DNA of 64,000 nucleotides from Pomacea canaliculata (taxonomy: Eukaryota; Mollusca; Gastropoda; Architaenioglossa; Ampullariidae), in the NCBI RefSeq assembly GCF_003073045.1, contig NC_037597.1:1488190-1552189 (forward strand), in the 5' to 3' direction. Both the position numbers and the translations under genes were made by a program. Of the stretch, positions 36,901 to 49,400 are shown piece after piece; the stretch's first letter is position 1, and the number at the start of each line of letters is the position of its first letter. The notes beneath the pieces were generated by a model. The model was not told where the DNA came from and made no database searches. It saw only the letters and a program-made list of their open reading frames with translations.

Positions 36901-39900
36901 GGGGGGAGTGGAGCTTAGTGGCTAGGAGTGTAATGTGGAAGATTGACAGGTGTGATGTATAGAGTTGATTGATTCACGTGACGAGCACTGTGAGCTGACG
37001 TAGGTCAGACGTTGAATAGGCTTTTTGTTCCACCCCAACTATTGAAGATTTCTAGAGTTTCAGATTGTAATGGTCTGAGTCAATTTTTTTTTAAAGAAGA
37101 AATGCTTATATTCTGATAAATATTTTCAGCCACCTTTAGAAGTCTTGATCCTATGTCCTTGTTTCCATTGTTGTTCATCTCGCGCGTCATTCATATATAC
37201 CACACACAGGTGGGATGAAGGGGTAGGGGTGCTGACCCAAAGGATGGCTCCTCTTCGTGCTTTTGCGCTCGTGGAGACACCGATGTCGACTAGCTCTTTA
37301 GAAATGGCTGCTGGAGTAAGATGTATGTGGAAGTAACACGTCGGGATGGGTATGAACTAGCTACAGGCCTTTATAGTGATGGACGTGTTTGAGAGAGCTT
37401 GGCCATGGCAGTACCTTGATTGATGGGCTACACATCGGTAGTCATCCACAGGACTGTAGCAAGTCGTGACAGCCGTAGCACGAATAATACACGTCCATGG
37501 CCGTAGTTACCTCCCTGACATCAGTCACATTTGTCTTTTCATTGTTTCTTGCCCACGTCTTTATGTCTGGTATTGAGGTAGACTGTTCCTTGTCTCACGC
37601 AGGCAAACACACACCACACCACTCCTCCTTTCATACATGATTTTCCATTTTTTTCAGTTCACAGCGTCTTGTGTTAAGAAGGGCCGAATGAAACAAGACA
37701 GCTTTCTCTTTTACTGAGTTGCATTAAGTACAGAGTGACCATATTCAGTGTGACTTTATCAAGACACAGTTAGTATATCCTTTTGCTCAAGCTGAATGGA
37801 TGCCGAAAATTACTTATGTGCGCCCGTTAAACACATGTCGACACACCACACTAGTCTGCGATGACCACGAAAAGGTTCGTTTCTCATGTAAGGAAGCTTG
37901 CGTGACGTGGTCTACTCATGGCTGAAGGAGACGGTCAACACCAGTATATGTTTGAGATAGTTATTGGTGTGTCTTATTTCAGGTAGGCTGTTACGCTCAC
38001 CTTGTCACCCACACACAGACAACAGTTAAATTGTCAGTCTGCGTTGTCATATGACAGGTGGAGGTAGTGCTCTGTTTCATTCCTACCTCCAACACGGTCT
38101 CCGCTACTCCCTCCACCCCGCGCTCGTCTCTGTGTTTTCGTGGAACGGATGGTTTGTCTAGCGGCGGCGTCTCTTGTAAGCCATTACTGTGGAAAGACGA
38201 AATTCACATTTATATTTAGCATAGAAGCCAGCTGGCAGACGCCGCCCGAGTTCGACTTGTGTAAGAAGTCTGTACCGAGAGAACGCCGTGAACACGTGCA
38301 TCCCAGTTTCTCTCCAGCAACAGGTTGCCGTGCACTCATCTTACGCTTGTGCATGGAAGAGAGAAATGTTTTTTAGCGAGAATCGCCATCTTCAAGAGTG
38401 TGGCCTTCTTCTATCCGAAAAGATTTGCCGTTTTTTGTTCAGGATGTGAGGGAAGTCTGCTAATATCTCAGCGGTGTGTGTGGTCCGACTTCATCCCCCG
38501 ACGGGCCAGTGGCTAGTGAAGGATGTTCTTTTGAGATGGTTCCTACGAGCACGTTCCAGACGAAGTGACACACTCTCAGTGGAAATGAGAAGTACTTAGC
38601 TGACCTTATGAACTCCAGGCCTGATGCCACAGACAGATTCGGGCGACGAAAGTCGGTGCCTTATCACACTGGTTGCCTTTGGCCCTTGAAGGAATTCATT
38701 TTCGCAACGTCTCTCAGTGGCACAAAAGTCTCTTGTTTCGCTGTAAATCTTTCATGGCGGCTGAAAACGCGGGAGGGAATAAAAACGAAAACAGGTGGGT
38801 CACAGAAACGTGAACGGGCTTCCTGCACACCCTGGAGAAGGAGGTGCGTCGGAAACAAATCTGAGCTCGCAAGCGTTGCTGTTGACTATAAAGACGTTTT
38901 GTTCTATCTTCTCTAAGTAGGCAAACCTTGAATTGCAGGATACAGTGGTCACCGCTGTTACGTGTGGCGACGACAGGCAACGGCTGTGCAATTCCTCTGT
39001 GTGGACAGTCGCTAGTGGCCACTATCAACATGCACGAGGGAACATGCGCTGCTCCTCAGTCATCCCCTCACCTGTAGTTATCACTGTCGTACCTGCAGGT
39101 CTCTGTGATTTCTTGACAGAGTCTCTTGTACTCTGTCATCAGTGGGAGCTGAAATAGGCAGATTTATGGCAGGAATGGCATGTCTGGCTATGCACTGGCT
39201 GCTTCAGTCTGTTATTAACACTTAAAGTGTTAATCTTGTGCTCATCGTGAAATACGCGTCACGCCTCAACACAGCTTGTCGCATGGAGGTTTACATGTAA
39301 GAGGTGTTTACCACCACAACAACCTGTTCTTTGTGAGCTTTGACGAGCAACGTCGTCAGGTGTCTGTGAATGCGCTCGTTTATGTCATCTGCCAGGTGCA
39401 TCGGTGTGTGCAAAAGTATGGACAGTTCAGTTTGTTGCACAGCTCTCATCTGATTTGTTAACTACGAATAGGTGTTCTCTTTCGCTCTCTAAGCTTTTGT
39501 CGGTGTCTTATCGTGTGTGCGCATGCGTGCGACAATGAGCGACGAAAAGGGATGGGAAAAGAGAAAGTGAGAAAGATGAAATCAGTAGCTTAGATGTTTA
39601 GAGAGGTTTTAACACAAGTGTATTTGATCGTGATAGTTGAGGTAGTGGGTGGTGGTGTGTGATTTAAAACAGCGCCTTCTGCGAGTTCATCAATGTTTAA
39701 TTATATGTTAAAAGGACGTTTTGTCAAGGTGCAGTATCGCCGCACAGTAGTCTTCCGGCCTTTGACACCGATAGTAGAAGCTTGAAAATCGAGCAGGAAG
39801 TGCAGCGCATATCAGTGAGCATTGCACCTGGGAGTGGTGGAAGTTGTAGCACGGACTGGACTCGGATACACACACAAAACAGATCGTTTACTGCTCAAAG

Positions 39901-40076
39901 CGCAGCCTGGTTCCACAGACACGGATTTATACCGCAGGTGCATTCAAGCATGAAGCGCGTCTTGTGCACTGTTAGGTGCCGACGGTTGTGCGTGAGAGTA
40001 CATAGTGTACCCGTCAGTGTATGAGGCCATCACAAGACGACTTATTGTGGGTGTGACATGAAGATGAGCTGGTGCT
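36901..40076 (+). other. Stretch upstream of CEP170-like exon 1c, likely promoter-bearing
   Basis: Mixed to GC-richer sequence with raised CpG from about 38000. No recognised exon or named repeat. Overlapping frames at 38608-39031 occur on both strands and look spurious. Part of 39700-40076 is probably the 5' UTR of exon 1c, since an in-frame TGA lies at 40065. Confidence 0.4.
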
Positions 40077-43000
40077 ATGGATAAGGCTCGCCTTAAGGCC
40101 CAGAGCCTGTTAGACAAGCTACATGTCAAGTACGGAATGACACCCAAGAGTCCAGTACCTCTGGTACCAGAACCTGAACATGCTGAGCATGCATTGCTGG
40201 ACAAGGTAGGGTGTCACACTGCAACCATAGTGTTTGTCTCTAATCACGTCTCATGTTGTTTGACTGTTCTTACCTCAGATCATCTGTCTTGCGCTACTTG
40301 TACTTCACTGCAATTACCTACAGCTTAATTACTTATAAATGATTTATATACATATATGCCGTATATTGTGTTATTTTGTCTCTGCTTTAAAAAATCCAAT
40401 AAACGTTTGTGTCGAAATATCTCAACTGATTCGTTGAAGTTTACATTGCGTCTTTCCTAGACTTGTCGAATACAAGACAGAGTTGCATGAAAATACTTGC
40501 AACATTTTTTAAATGGAAAACTTAGATTGTATTAACTTTACGACGATACACAGTATAAACTATTGGAACTACATAACTTTCTGCTTTGAGAACCTTGTGC
40601 TTCTAGATGTAGTAATGATTTATATCAAAAGCCTTTAGGCAGATTTGTACAAATATCATTTTATGAATTTCCGAGGCCGCATTTCCCTGACTAGCAGTAA
40701 AGATTGATTGTAGGAAAGGGGCGGGACTGTTATTGACTACTGACGACCAGAGCGGGGTAAGAAACAGAAGTGTTTTCTAACCAAATATCTGCTTCACAGT
40801 CCAGCGACCTAACCAGGATACCGAGCGAATGTCAGTACGGGTGCTTGCAGCTTGGAGTACATTTTACTAACTAGGCTTTTACTCAGACCTTACTCTACAG
40901 GTCTAATTCCTACCTATTTCGGGAAAGATGGACAAAGAATCACTGTTCTGCCTCTCTCTGTGTCCGTCTTTTTCTTTATGCTTAATTGAAGCAAATGCCC
41001 GAACCCATCGTACACACAAACCTCTTGACTTACTTACCTACCTTACGTCAAGGACCGCAGTGAACCGGAAAAAAAATCTTACATTTTTACACGAAGCATA
41101 ATAGAAGATTATTTAGTGTTAAAAACATCAAAAAAAATAAAAAAAAAGACATGCATAAATAGTTGATCAAGCTGCTGTAGTCATCGCTTGATATTCATGG
41201 CTTGAATAGGATTTTGTTTTTTCAGTGTCTTGTGTTGTCCTTCATTTGCTGTCCGGCCTCCACTTCCCACCTTCCCATTTCACTTTTTATTTACAGCAGA
41301 AATCCAGCAGAGAAAGATCTGTGGTATACTTCATAGGTCTATGGGACATCTTGCTTTGTGTGACGTTGATGTTGTGATTGTGACGGGGTGAGTAGGAGAG
41401 GGGTTAAATGGCATTCAGTTAAAGTTTTGTGTGGTGTATCTATTTGCTGCAGGAGCCCGAAGACAGAGCCCATGTCGGCGGGGAGAACTGGTACCTTGTG
41501 GACTCTCACAGTAGCAAGTTCCGTCTGCCGAAAACCATGCTGTTCCTGGGCCGTGAGGAGTGTGACATCATCATACAGGTTCGTGTTTACCGTTACAGCA
41601 TAAAGCAAGCAAGCCGCCTGGAGTGCGGTATCATTCAGGTGTCTCATCGTTTAGTCACTCTAACCACTCGGCTATCCGTTTCATTTGCAGCACAAAGCGA
41701 ACCGTGTGTTCTGCTTGACTGATGTTACACCGCAAAAGATTTGACGAATATCCGATGAAAGTACTTCGCGAAGGTTATTTAGTGCAGCGTTGAGTGATCA
41801 TCTCGGAGGGTCCAGTACCAATACGAATAAATTATTAGGAAGGCATTTGGTTTTGTACGGTAGAAGTAGTGAACGTAAAAAATTGCATAAAAACGCGCAC
41901 GCGCACGCGCACACGCACACGCACACTCACACGCACACGCACGTGCACGCGAGATTGCCGTGAGTGAACCTGGCCTTGTGCTCTCTTAAAAGCATGAAAC
42001 AGTATGTAGATTCCACTGTGGAACGATCTGTCTGCAAGCTGCCAGCCTAATGGACCTCTCAGGATAGATAATTAGTCCACTGGCCAGGACATCGACATGA
42101 ATGCATTCCTCGTGCCTAGAGGTGCCGACATGGTTTACATGAATTTTATCCACTTACACCGGCAGTCTCATGCTCAAAGGGAATTATCTGTGTGAGTGAG
42201 GGAGATTGATCCGTTTTTTCTAGAACTATTGCCCTGCGAAAGGCCATAAAACAATATCACAATAAAAAATAACAACACTACAATAAAAATGATCAGGAAA
42301 CATAATGGAAAATCTCATATTTACAATAAAAGAAAAAGAAAATATGATTATTTCAATCCTGCCACCTGAACACAATTTTTTTTTCAGTTTCTCAGAAAAA
42401 TTATGTACATTTTCAACATCTCGGTTCAACCGAACAAAACCAAATTCACTTTAATGTTGGATACTTGGTTCACTTTACCTTACCCCTACCATCTAAATTA
42501 GTGTTGCCCAACCCTTTCTTACCCAAGGGCTGCACTGGACATGTAATCCTTAGGGCCGGAACATGTAATCTTTAGGGCCAGAACATGGTGGTTTTGCCAG
42601 AATCATGACGTTAAAAATGAAATTATGTTGTGTCTGGTTAAAATGGATGTGGCCCACGGGTCGTAGGTTGGGCACCCCTAATCTAAATCATAACATTTTA
42701 AACACTTTATGAGGCAGTCTCTCATTGATTAGCCTAATGAGTTTTAACCAAAAGCTAATACATCTAATGACTGAATTAACAGTTATTGAGTATGGGTGTA
42801 GTTGACCACAGACTAAATGGGAGAAAATATCACGACATGTAATACTGTTAGTAATGCTGCTATCCTCGCAAAAATAATTATCCAACTCAGAATCACTATT
42901 TCATTACCTGTCTTTGATGTTTTTGAAAACACTACAATGTTCACATTCAGTTACATCATACACCTTGCTGATTGTATCAAGTGATGAAACAATATCTGCA

Positions 43001-46000
43001 GTTCCACGTAAAATGTTGTCAAGGTTATTTTTAAGAGTTTGCATGCATTGTATGCGTCTTACTGAAAACAGGGTGGCAGTCTGAGAACAGACCCTGGTGC
43101 GCGGTAACTATTAGTAACAGGCAGCATTTAGTGAGGTAAAGGGTGTGATTGGCTATGCTGGCTATATATATATACATTTTATCATTGTAATATATAGATG
43201 GTCCAGTTCCCTTATTTTTGTGAAAGTAGTTATTACTAAATCTGCATGCAATGTGTAGAACACCGTAGTCAGCTAGCCAGGAAGACCGTTAATTATGTGT
43301 AATACTGTAAGAACAGAAGAGTTGTGTCCCTTTTACATCTTTTCTTTGGGAATGAAAATTATTCTGTGATCCACATCTTTGCCTAATAATACATCAATTG
43401 AAATGTTTTACTTATCAGCCCTTGTGTTCTTTGTATATGTCTGTCGCAGTGATATCCATTTTTTTAATAGTGTCTCATGTTTTAGATTTGGAAAGAGAAC
43501 CCTCTGTTCTTTTAGTTTATATGCGCTATAGCTAGAGCTTGTCCTTGTGTATTAATTATGATCCAGGATTGGAATTAGCTAGTGAGGTTTACTTAGTTTA
43601 GACTTAAGTTGAATATACACAAGTCAGGTGTCAAGTACTAACACTACTGGAATGCCAAAAGGGAACTGGCAAATGGTAAATAAATATTGACATTTTTGTT
43701 TGTAGCGTATCTTTGATATCTGTATCGTTTTTGTATCCCTAATTTTTGTATTGACATATTACCTTGTGTTTTTTGAGTAAATACATATCAATATAAATAT
43801 CTCATTTTGTGTAATTTATGAGCAGACAACTGATGTTAATATCGTGTGAGCTGACAGAGTTTTGAGTGCTCTCCCCTGCTGCTTCGCACCCGCCGTAAAC
43901 AAGTTTTTTTTTTTTTTCAATGACCTACTAGCTAAAACAAGCGAGACGGTCTATTCCTTCATTTAAAATCCAGTCGATTTTACTCTCATCCTTTTGTGTT
44001 TACTAGTATAAATCAAGTCTGGTAGTTAATGAAACAGACATTACTGACAGACTTTCTGATGATCAATGGTTTCCAATTAGCCATAGAATAAAATCCAGCA
44101 AAGGTATCTTACCACAATCTTTTATTTTCAACACACTAGTTACTTATCTGTATATATATTTATATGTCTGTACGTGTTGAACATTGAAATAGCTGTCCTG
44201 TGAGATTGAATGCACATCGTGTTAGATGTGCTATAGCATTGATGATGGTGGTTCTCCCTACTGGTGTCTGAAAGCAGGTTTACACAAACGAGCTAGATAC
44301 GCAAACAAAGACCCACAGACGTACCGCCCTTTCTACAGCAGTCGTGCAGGTGAGGGACATTCAGATCGTGTTGTGTCAACAGACTACACTCACAGTGTGT
44401 TTATGTCAATGGGTCATGCTGAGATCGTGTTGGATCTGTAGGCCATTCTAAGGTTTGTGCTCTGTGTTCACCCACGGCACAGAACTCCATGTTTGTTCTC
44501 ATTAGCAGAGCAATAGACATGAAAGGCTGCCTTGTTGCTTGTCATCCTGGTTGTGGTTTTAGTTAGTGGTGTCTGATGTAGAAAGATTGTAGAAGAAAAA
44601 GATGTCGACGTTTGTGTACCATTCATTTGTTTTAATGGAAGAGGTGTTTGTGGATCAAGACCGCATCGACAGGAGCAGCTATTAGTACCAGGTAAGTCGG
44701 CTTTCGGTATTGCTTATCTTTGGGCTTAGGGGCCGTCAGCATTTAATTCTTCGTCTGAATATTTGCTGACAGGATTTTCACGTTTGATACCAGCACCTTG
44801 ACTATCGCGGCATTTCAGGCTTCGAATTCATTTGCAATTTGAACAGTAATTGATGTATGCATGTGTACAAAGCTTGCAAAGGAAGAACATTGTTTGAGTG
44901 AGTCACACATCACACGCTCACATCTACATATGCTGGCACGATCATCGATAAAGCGACTGATTGCAACAAAAGGACAACACATCTGATTTAAATGTAATGA
45001 AAAGTATAATTGACCAGTCTGTCAATCGGCATACTTTATTTGGAATGTGCCTGCATTTGGTGTGCGGGGAAAACTGTTAGCTTTTGCACACTAGGCAACA
45101 AGCTGATATCTGACAGTATCATACAGGTACAAAAAAGGTTGAAATCCGACAATTAGAATCCGCTCACACACTAGACATAAACGTAAACGGTTGTAGCAGT
45201 GGCTATTACTGTAGAGTAGTGTCATGCTAATAACTATAATACACGCTAATAACTAATAACTATAATACACGATTCTGATGGGTAGCTGACATCTAGATGT
45301 TTTTTTAGAGAAGTTATGAGATAGGGGTTGGGATGAAGAGACGCTTCACCAGACCTTATTCCGACAGAGGGTGTATCGCGTGAAGTACACTCTGCCAAGA
45401 TATTTACTGGTTCTCGGCGCTAAGTCTCGTGCACCGCGCCTTCATTCTTGGCAGACCTGTCCAGGCATGTCGACTAACCGGCATCCTGTCTGCCACGATT
45501 CGCTTTCAGACAAAGAGCCGGTCAGCAGTGTTTTTCTTGATGCCTGCTGGCCATCTGCTGTTACAAGCAGAACAGAGAAACATGGCAGCAAAGACATGAT
45601 AGTTCATCTGAATCACACCTGAACCATCACAGTTTATCCACGACATGCAAGAACGGCAACAGTACAAATAGATGAATACAAGGCGCGCGCGCACACACAC
45701 ACACACATGAATTGTACATGACATTGTAGGTCTTTGTAACCGTTTGAGACTAACCATAAGACGCTTTAGTGATATCAGTTCTGCACTGCCAGTGTAGCTG
45801 TAGTGGAGTCTTTCCTTGGGTCAGTAAGTCTGAAATCTCGATGTTGTTAGCCAAGAAGGTCGGAGTCATCATAAGTCATTGTTGATCATGCTGCGCAGAC
45901 CTGTTGTTTAGTGCCGGTAGTTGTTTGGCGGCACTGACAGCAGGGAGACCCATGTACGCAGTGCGGATATTATCTACTATCCTTTTCAACCGCCGCGCCT

Positions 46001-46447
46001 ATGTGGGCAGGTAGTGGGCTGGCTTGCCTCGTAGTATCGCAGATCAAAGGACTTCATGTAAGGTTCCTTTTACTTACAGTACAGCAAGTCCTTAGTACGA
46101 CGGTGAGCACGGCTATCGATCTTGTGCTACCTGTAACACGTGACAGGTGCAAATCAGGTGTGGCATAGGTCACGGAGTATTTTGTCAACGGGTTCCATCG
46201 AAAAATTAAACTGACGTTAGTGACCGCTACTTACTGTGGCATTCGAAATTGTTCTGATTCCATTTTAATTCTTGTCTGCAGATAGTATTCTGGCATATTT
46301 GTTGTCATTTCTCGCGGCCTATTTCTGTTGCCTATCGCGTAGCTGTTGAACAGGTTCCTGACTTTACGGGGTTTACGGGACACGCACGCTCTCGAACGCT
46401 TTGGCCGACAGCTCTGTAGTGGACAAGAGCGCCAAACCAACAAGCAT

Positions 46448-46479
<32 letters not shown>

Positions 46480-49400
46480 CCACATTTTTCGAGAAAAGTT
46501 ATTTTTAAAATGCTGTATAATGGAACAGTCTAAAAAGGGTTATGCAATCAATATTCGCGTGCGAGAGTCGGCGGTGGAAAATTCTGCCCGAAAAAAAAAA
46601 CAACTTAATCGTTATGTATGTATACCGTGTACATCCACGCAACTGTGTGCGAACTGCCCTCTCTGCTCTCTGCTCTCTGCACATGTATAGCTCATCATTT
46701 ACATTATCGATGGGTTCATGTTGGATATTTTAAAATTAATGAGGAACGCCAAGAATTTATTAGCATTGTCTCCAACATAGATAGAAGTCATGCGCTGCAC
46801 GAACCTATCTTAATTTGCTTTAGGCAGTCATGTTCCATTCAGAGCTGGAGGCCAGCCAAGAGCACCAGCAGTTGGCACTTGGTTTTCTCCGGCCATTCTA
46901 ACTTGCAATCGCACAGCTGCAGACGCGTCAGCGTTCACTCCCCAGACTGGCTGGGGAGCAGTGTTTTTGTGACATTGGGATATTCTGGCATGAAACCTTC
47001 GAACACGCTAGTACAGATCGGCAGTCACAGAGCCTGCCGCTGTTGCCGCGTACAGCAGTGCCCACCACCCAGCAGCCCAGCTCCACGTCTCCTCTCGCCT
47101 TTCGCCCTCGCCTTCCTTTCGAGCGTTTTCTCGGTATCGTATCCACGGTTTGTTTCATTATATAATCGTCACTAGTAACAGACACAAACAGTCTGCGTTT
47201 CCGTTTGTTGTAATGCTAGCATTATTCGCGTGATATGTAGAAGGGGTTTTCTTCCTGGTGAAAGGGAGGGAATAAGATCTTTTATGACAGGTCGTCGCGG
47301 AACTGCCAGGGGTATTTTTAAGGCAGCGATTGTATTAATAGTGTGTGTCTCTTATGTGGGCGGAAAGGACTAAGTTAAGAGAACGATTGAGTTGTGTCAC
47401 GGGACAGGACAGCCAGAAGTTTCTGCTTAATTGTTTCTTCATCCTTGTCGACTAATGCATTGCGACAAAAATGCATATATGATTAAAGTGAAATTGTTAT
47501 TTCATGTTGTTGACAAATATATACACCACCAGCAAATAAAAGTATGATCTATTTTTAGAATCTTGCTGCCATTTGTTGTCTGGTACATAATTTATCCAAT
47601 AACAAACATAAGTTTAGCCAATACTTATGATTTTGAAATTACTCATGTACTTATCAACACAATAGTAATAGATATCAACATATGTGAAAGGAAGAAAAAT
47701 TAATTCCTCACTATAAACTTTAAAATTTATGCAATAAAGTAATATTTTGATGTTTAAAATAGCTCTAAATGAGTTTGAATGTACAGACAGAGTAGCAGAA
47801 TCCACATATGCTTTTGCACCTGCTTGAGTGCATAGGTGCAGCTCTGCAGCACCTTTAGCCACCTTACTGTTTTGAGGTTTGATGTCCATTTTTTCAGGAA
47901 TTTAAAGTGTAAAGAAATGTTCTAAAGTAGTTTTTCCACAGAACATTATTGGAAGGGTGAACTGTGTGCAGTGCTTTCAAAGTAGTTAATTTTTCTGTTT
48001 CAGTCTGGTACCGTTGACAAACGACATGCTGTCATAACGTTTGACCTTTATCTCAACCGTTTTAAAGTCAAAGACTTGAGTACTACCAACGGAGTAAGTG
48101 ATGTACATGCATTAGTATTCATTTTGAAGACCAGGAACTTTAAAAAAAGTATTGTTATTTGTGTGTGTGTGAAGAGAGAAGGATTGAGAGTATTTTGTTT
48201 AAACAAACTTTCCCCTATCTGTGTCTATTATTCATGCCTAGCTTAGTAATGTGAAGTGCAGAGAGCCTGGTTGCATGCTTGCTAAATAAGCATTCATCAT
48301 AATCGCCATTATTAAATGTTAACACCATCAACTGAAATTGCATATAACGTTAACATATAGAATGAATTGAAATTAAGGCAAGAATTTATATGTTTATATA
48401 GATTTGGATTAGTTTGAATGTAAAGGTTAGTGCAAGCAAAGATAGGCTGTGGCTGCCATCAAAATAATGTCAGAAGTCTATCAAAGCCAGGCATTCAGAA
48501 ACTTGATGGACAGAGGACCTTGAATATCACATTATATCAGTGTATGATGAATTAGTTGTAACAAATATGGAGCAGTGTTGATATGGTTTTAGTGAAGGCA
48601 TTATAGGTGTAAACCTATTCCAATATTGAAAAGAGGGCATATGCAAGGACTGACATTGACTCGCTGTGCCTTCATTAGGTAATGCTTATCTCCTCTAGCT
48701 ACCACCTACAAGTTTAGGGTATGAAGTTGCAATCAGCTGATAAATGCTGCACTTGTAATAATGAGTGGATGACAAAGATAATCTATTTCTTTGTTTTTAG
48801 ACACTGTATTTGTGGGATCCAGTCAACTTTTTTGTATTTTGTTTCCAAAAAATATTTAAGCCACATGAACTCTATTATTGGGGACATAGTTTATAGCACT
48901 GTTTATAGCATTGTACTTCAGTATGTCTCAGTGTATTGCTTTCTTAAAATTATATGTAGACACAGAGAGACTGAGGAAACAATGATAAATTACTATTATC
49001 ATTAAAAATTGTCATTGGTCACATGGGGAATTATTCATTACTTTATTCACCAAACATGTGTTCAGCTACATTGGGTTTGTCCCTCAGCTTACCTGTCTGT
49101 TTGGCCTTTAAAGACACACCCACTAAGCTAAGGTTGGGTGCTAATCTTCCACAGGCAAGCATGTCACAGTCACCTAGCCCCATTAACTTTGAGTGTGCTT
49201 TGGAAACACCTTACACTGTTTGCTACAACATATGCTATATAGCCCTTACTCTACTTGGTAATGAATAGTTTATATTATCTATAGTAGTTTGGATCTGCTG
49301 TTGGTGGGGAGCTTCCTGCTTAAGACTAAGGCAAACTGCTAAATATTTAACGTTTTCAGACCTACATCAATGAGAGCCGCATACCAGAGCAGGAGTACGT

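Larger units (their letters stand above)
41579..48003 (+). other. Intron 2 of the CEP170-like gene (6.4 kb)
   Basis: Bounded by CAG|GTTCGT and TTTCTGTTTCAG. It holds a CpG-type repeat (41893-41951), a hAT MITE (42499-42680), a possible extra first exon (44602-44691) and a (TTG)n run (46448-46479). The 185-codon frame at 46618-47175 has no domain and is treated as chance. Confidence 0.7.

Noticed and set aside
46618-47175. 185-codon plus-strand open frame, one of the longest in the window
   Set aside because: It lies in a CEP170-like intron, starts in low-complexity sequence, is rich in Ser, Cys, Arg and Pro without any motif, and overlaps a frame on the other strand. Judged a composition effect of GC-richer sequence.
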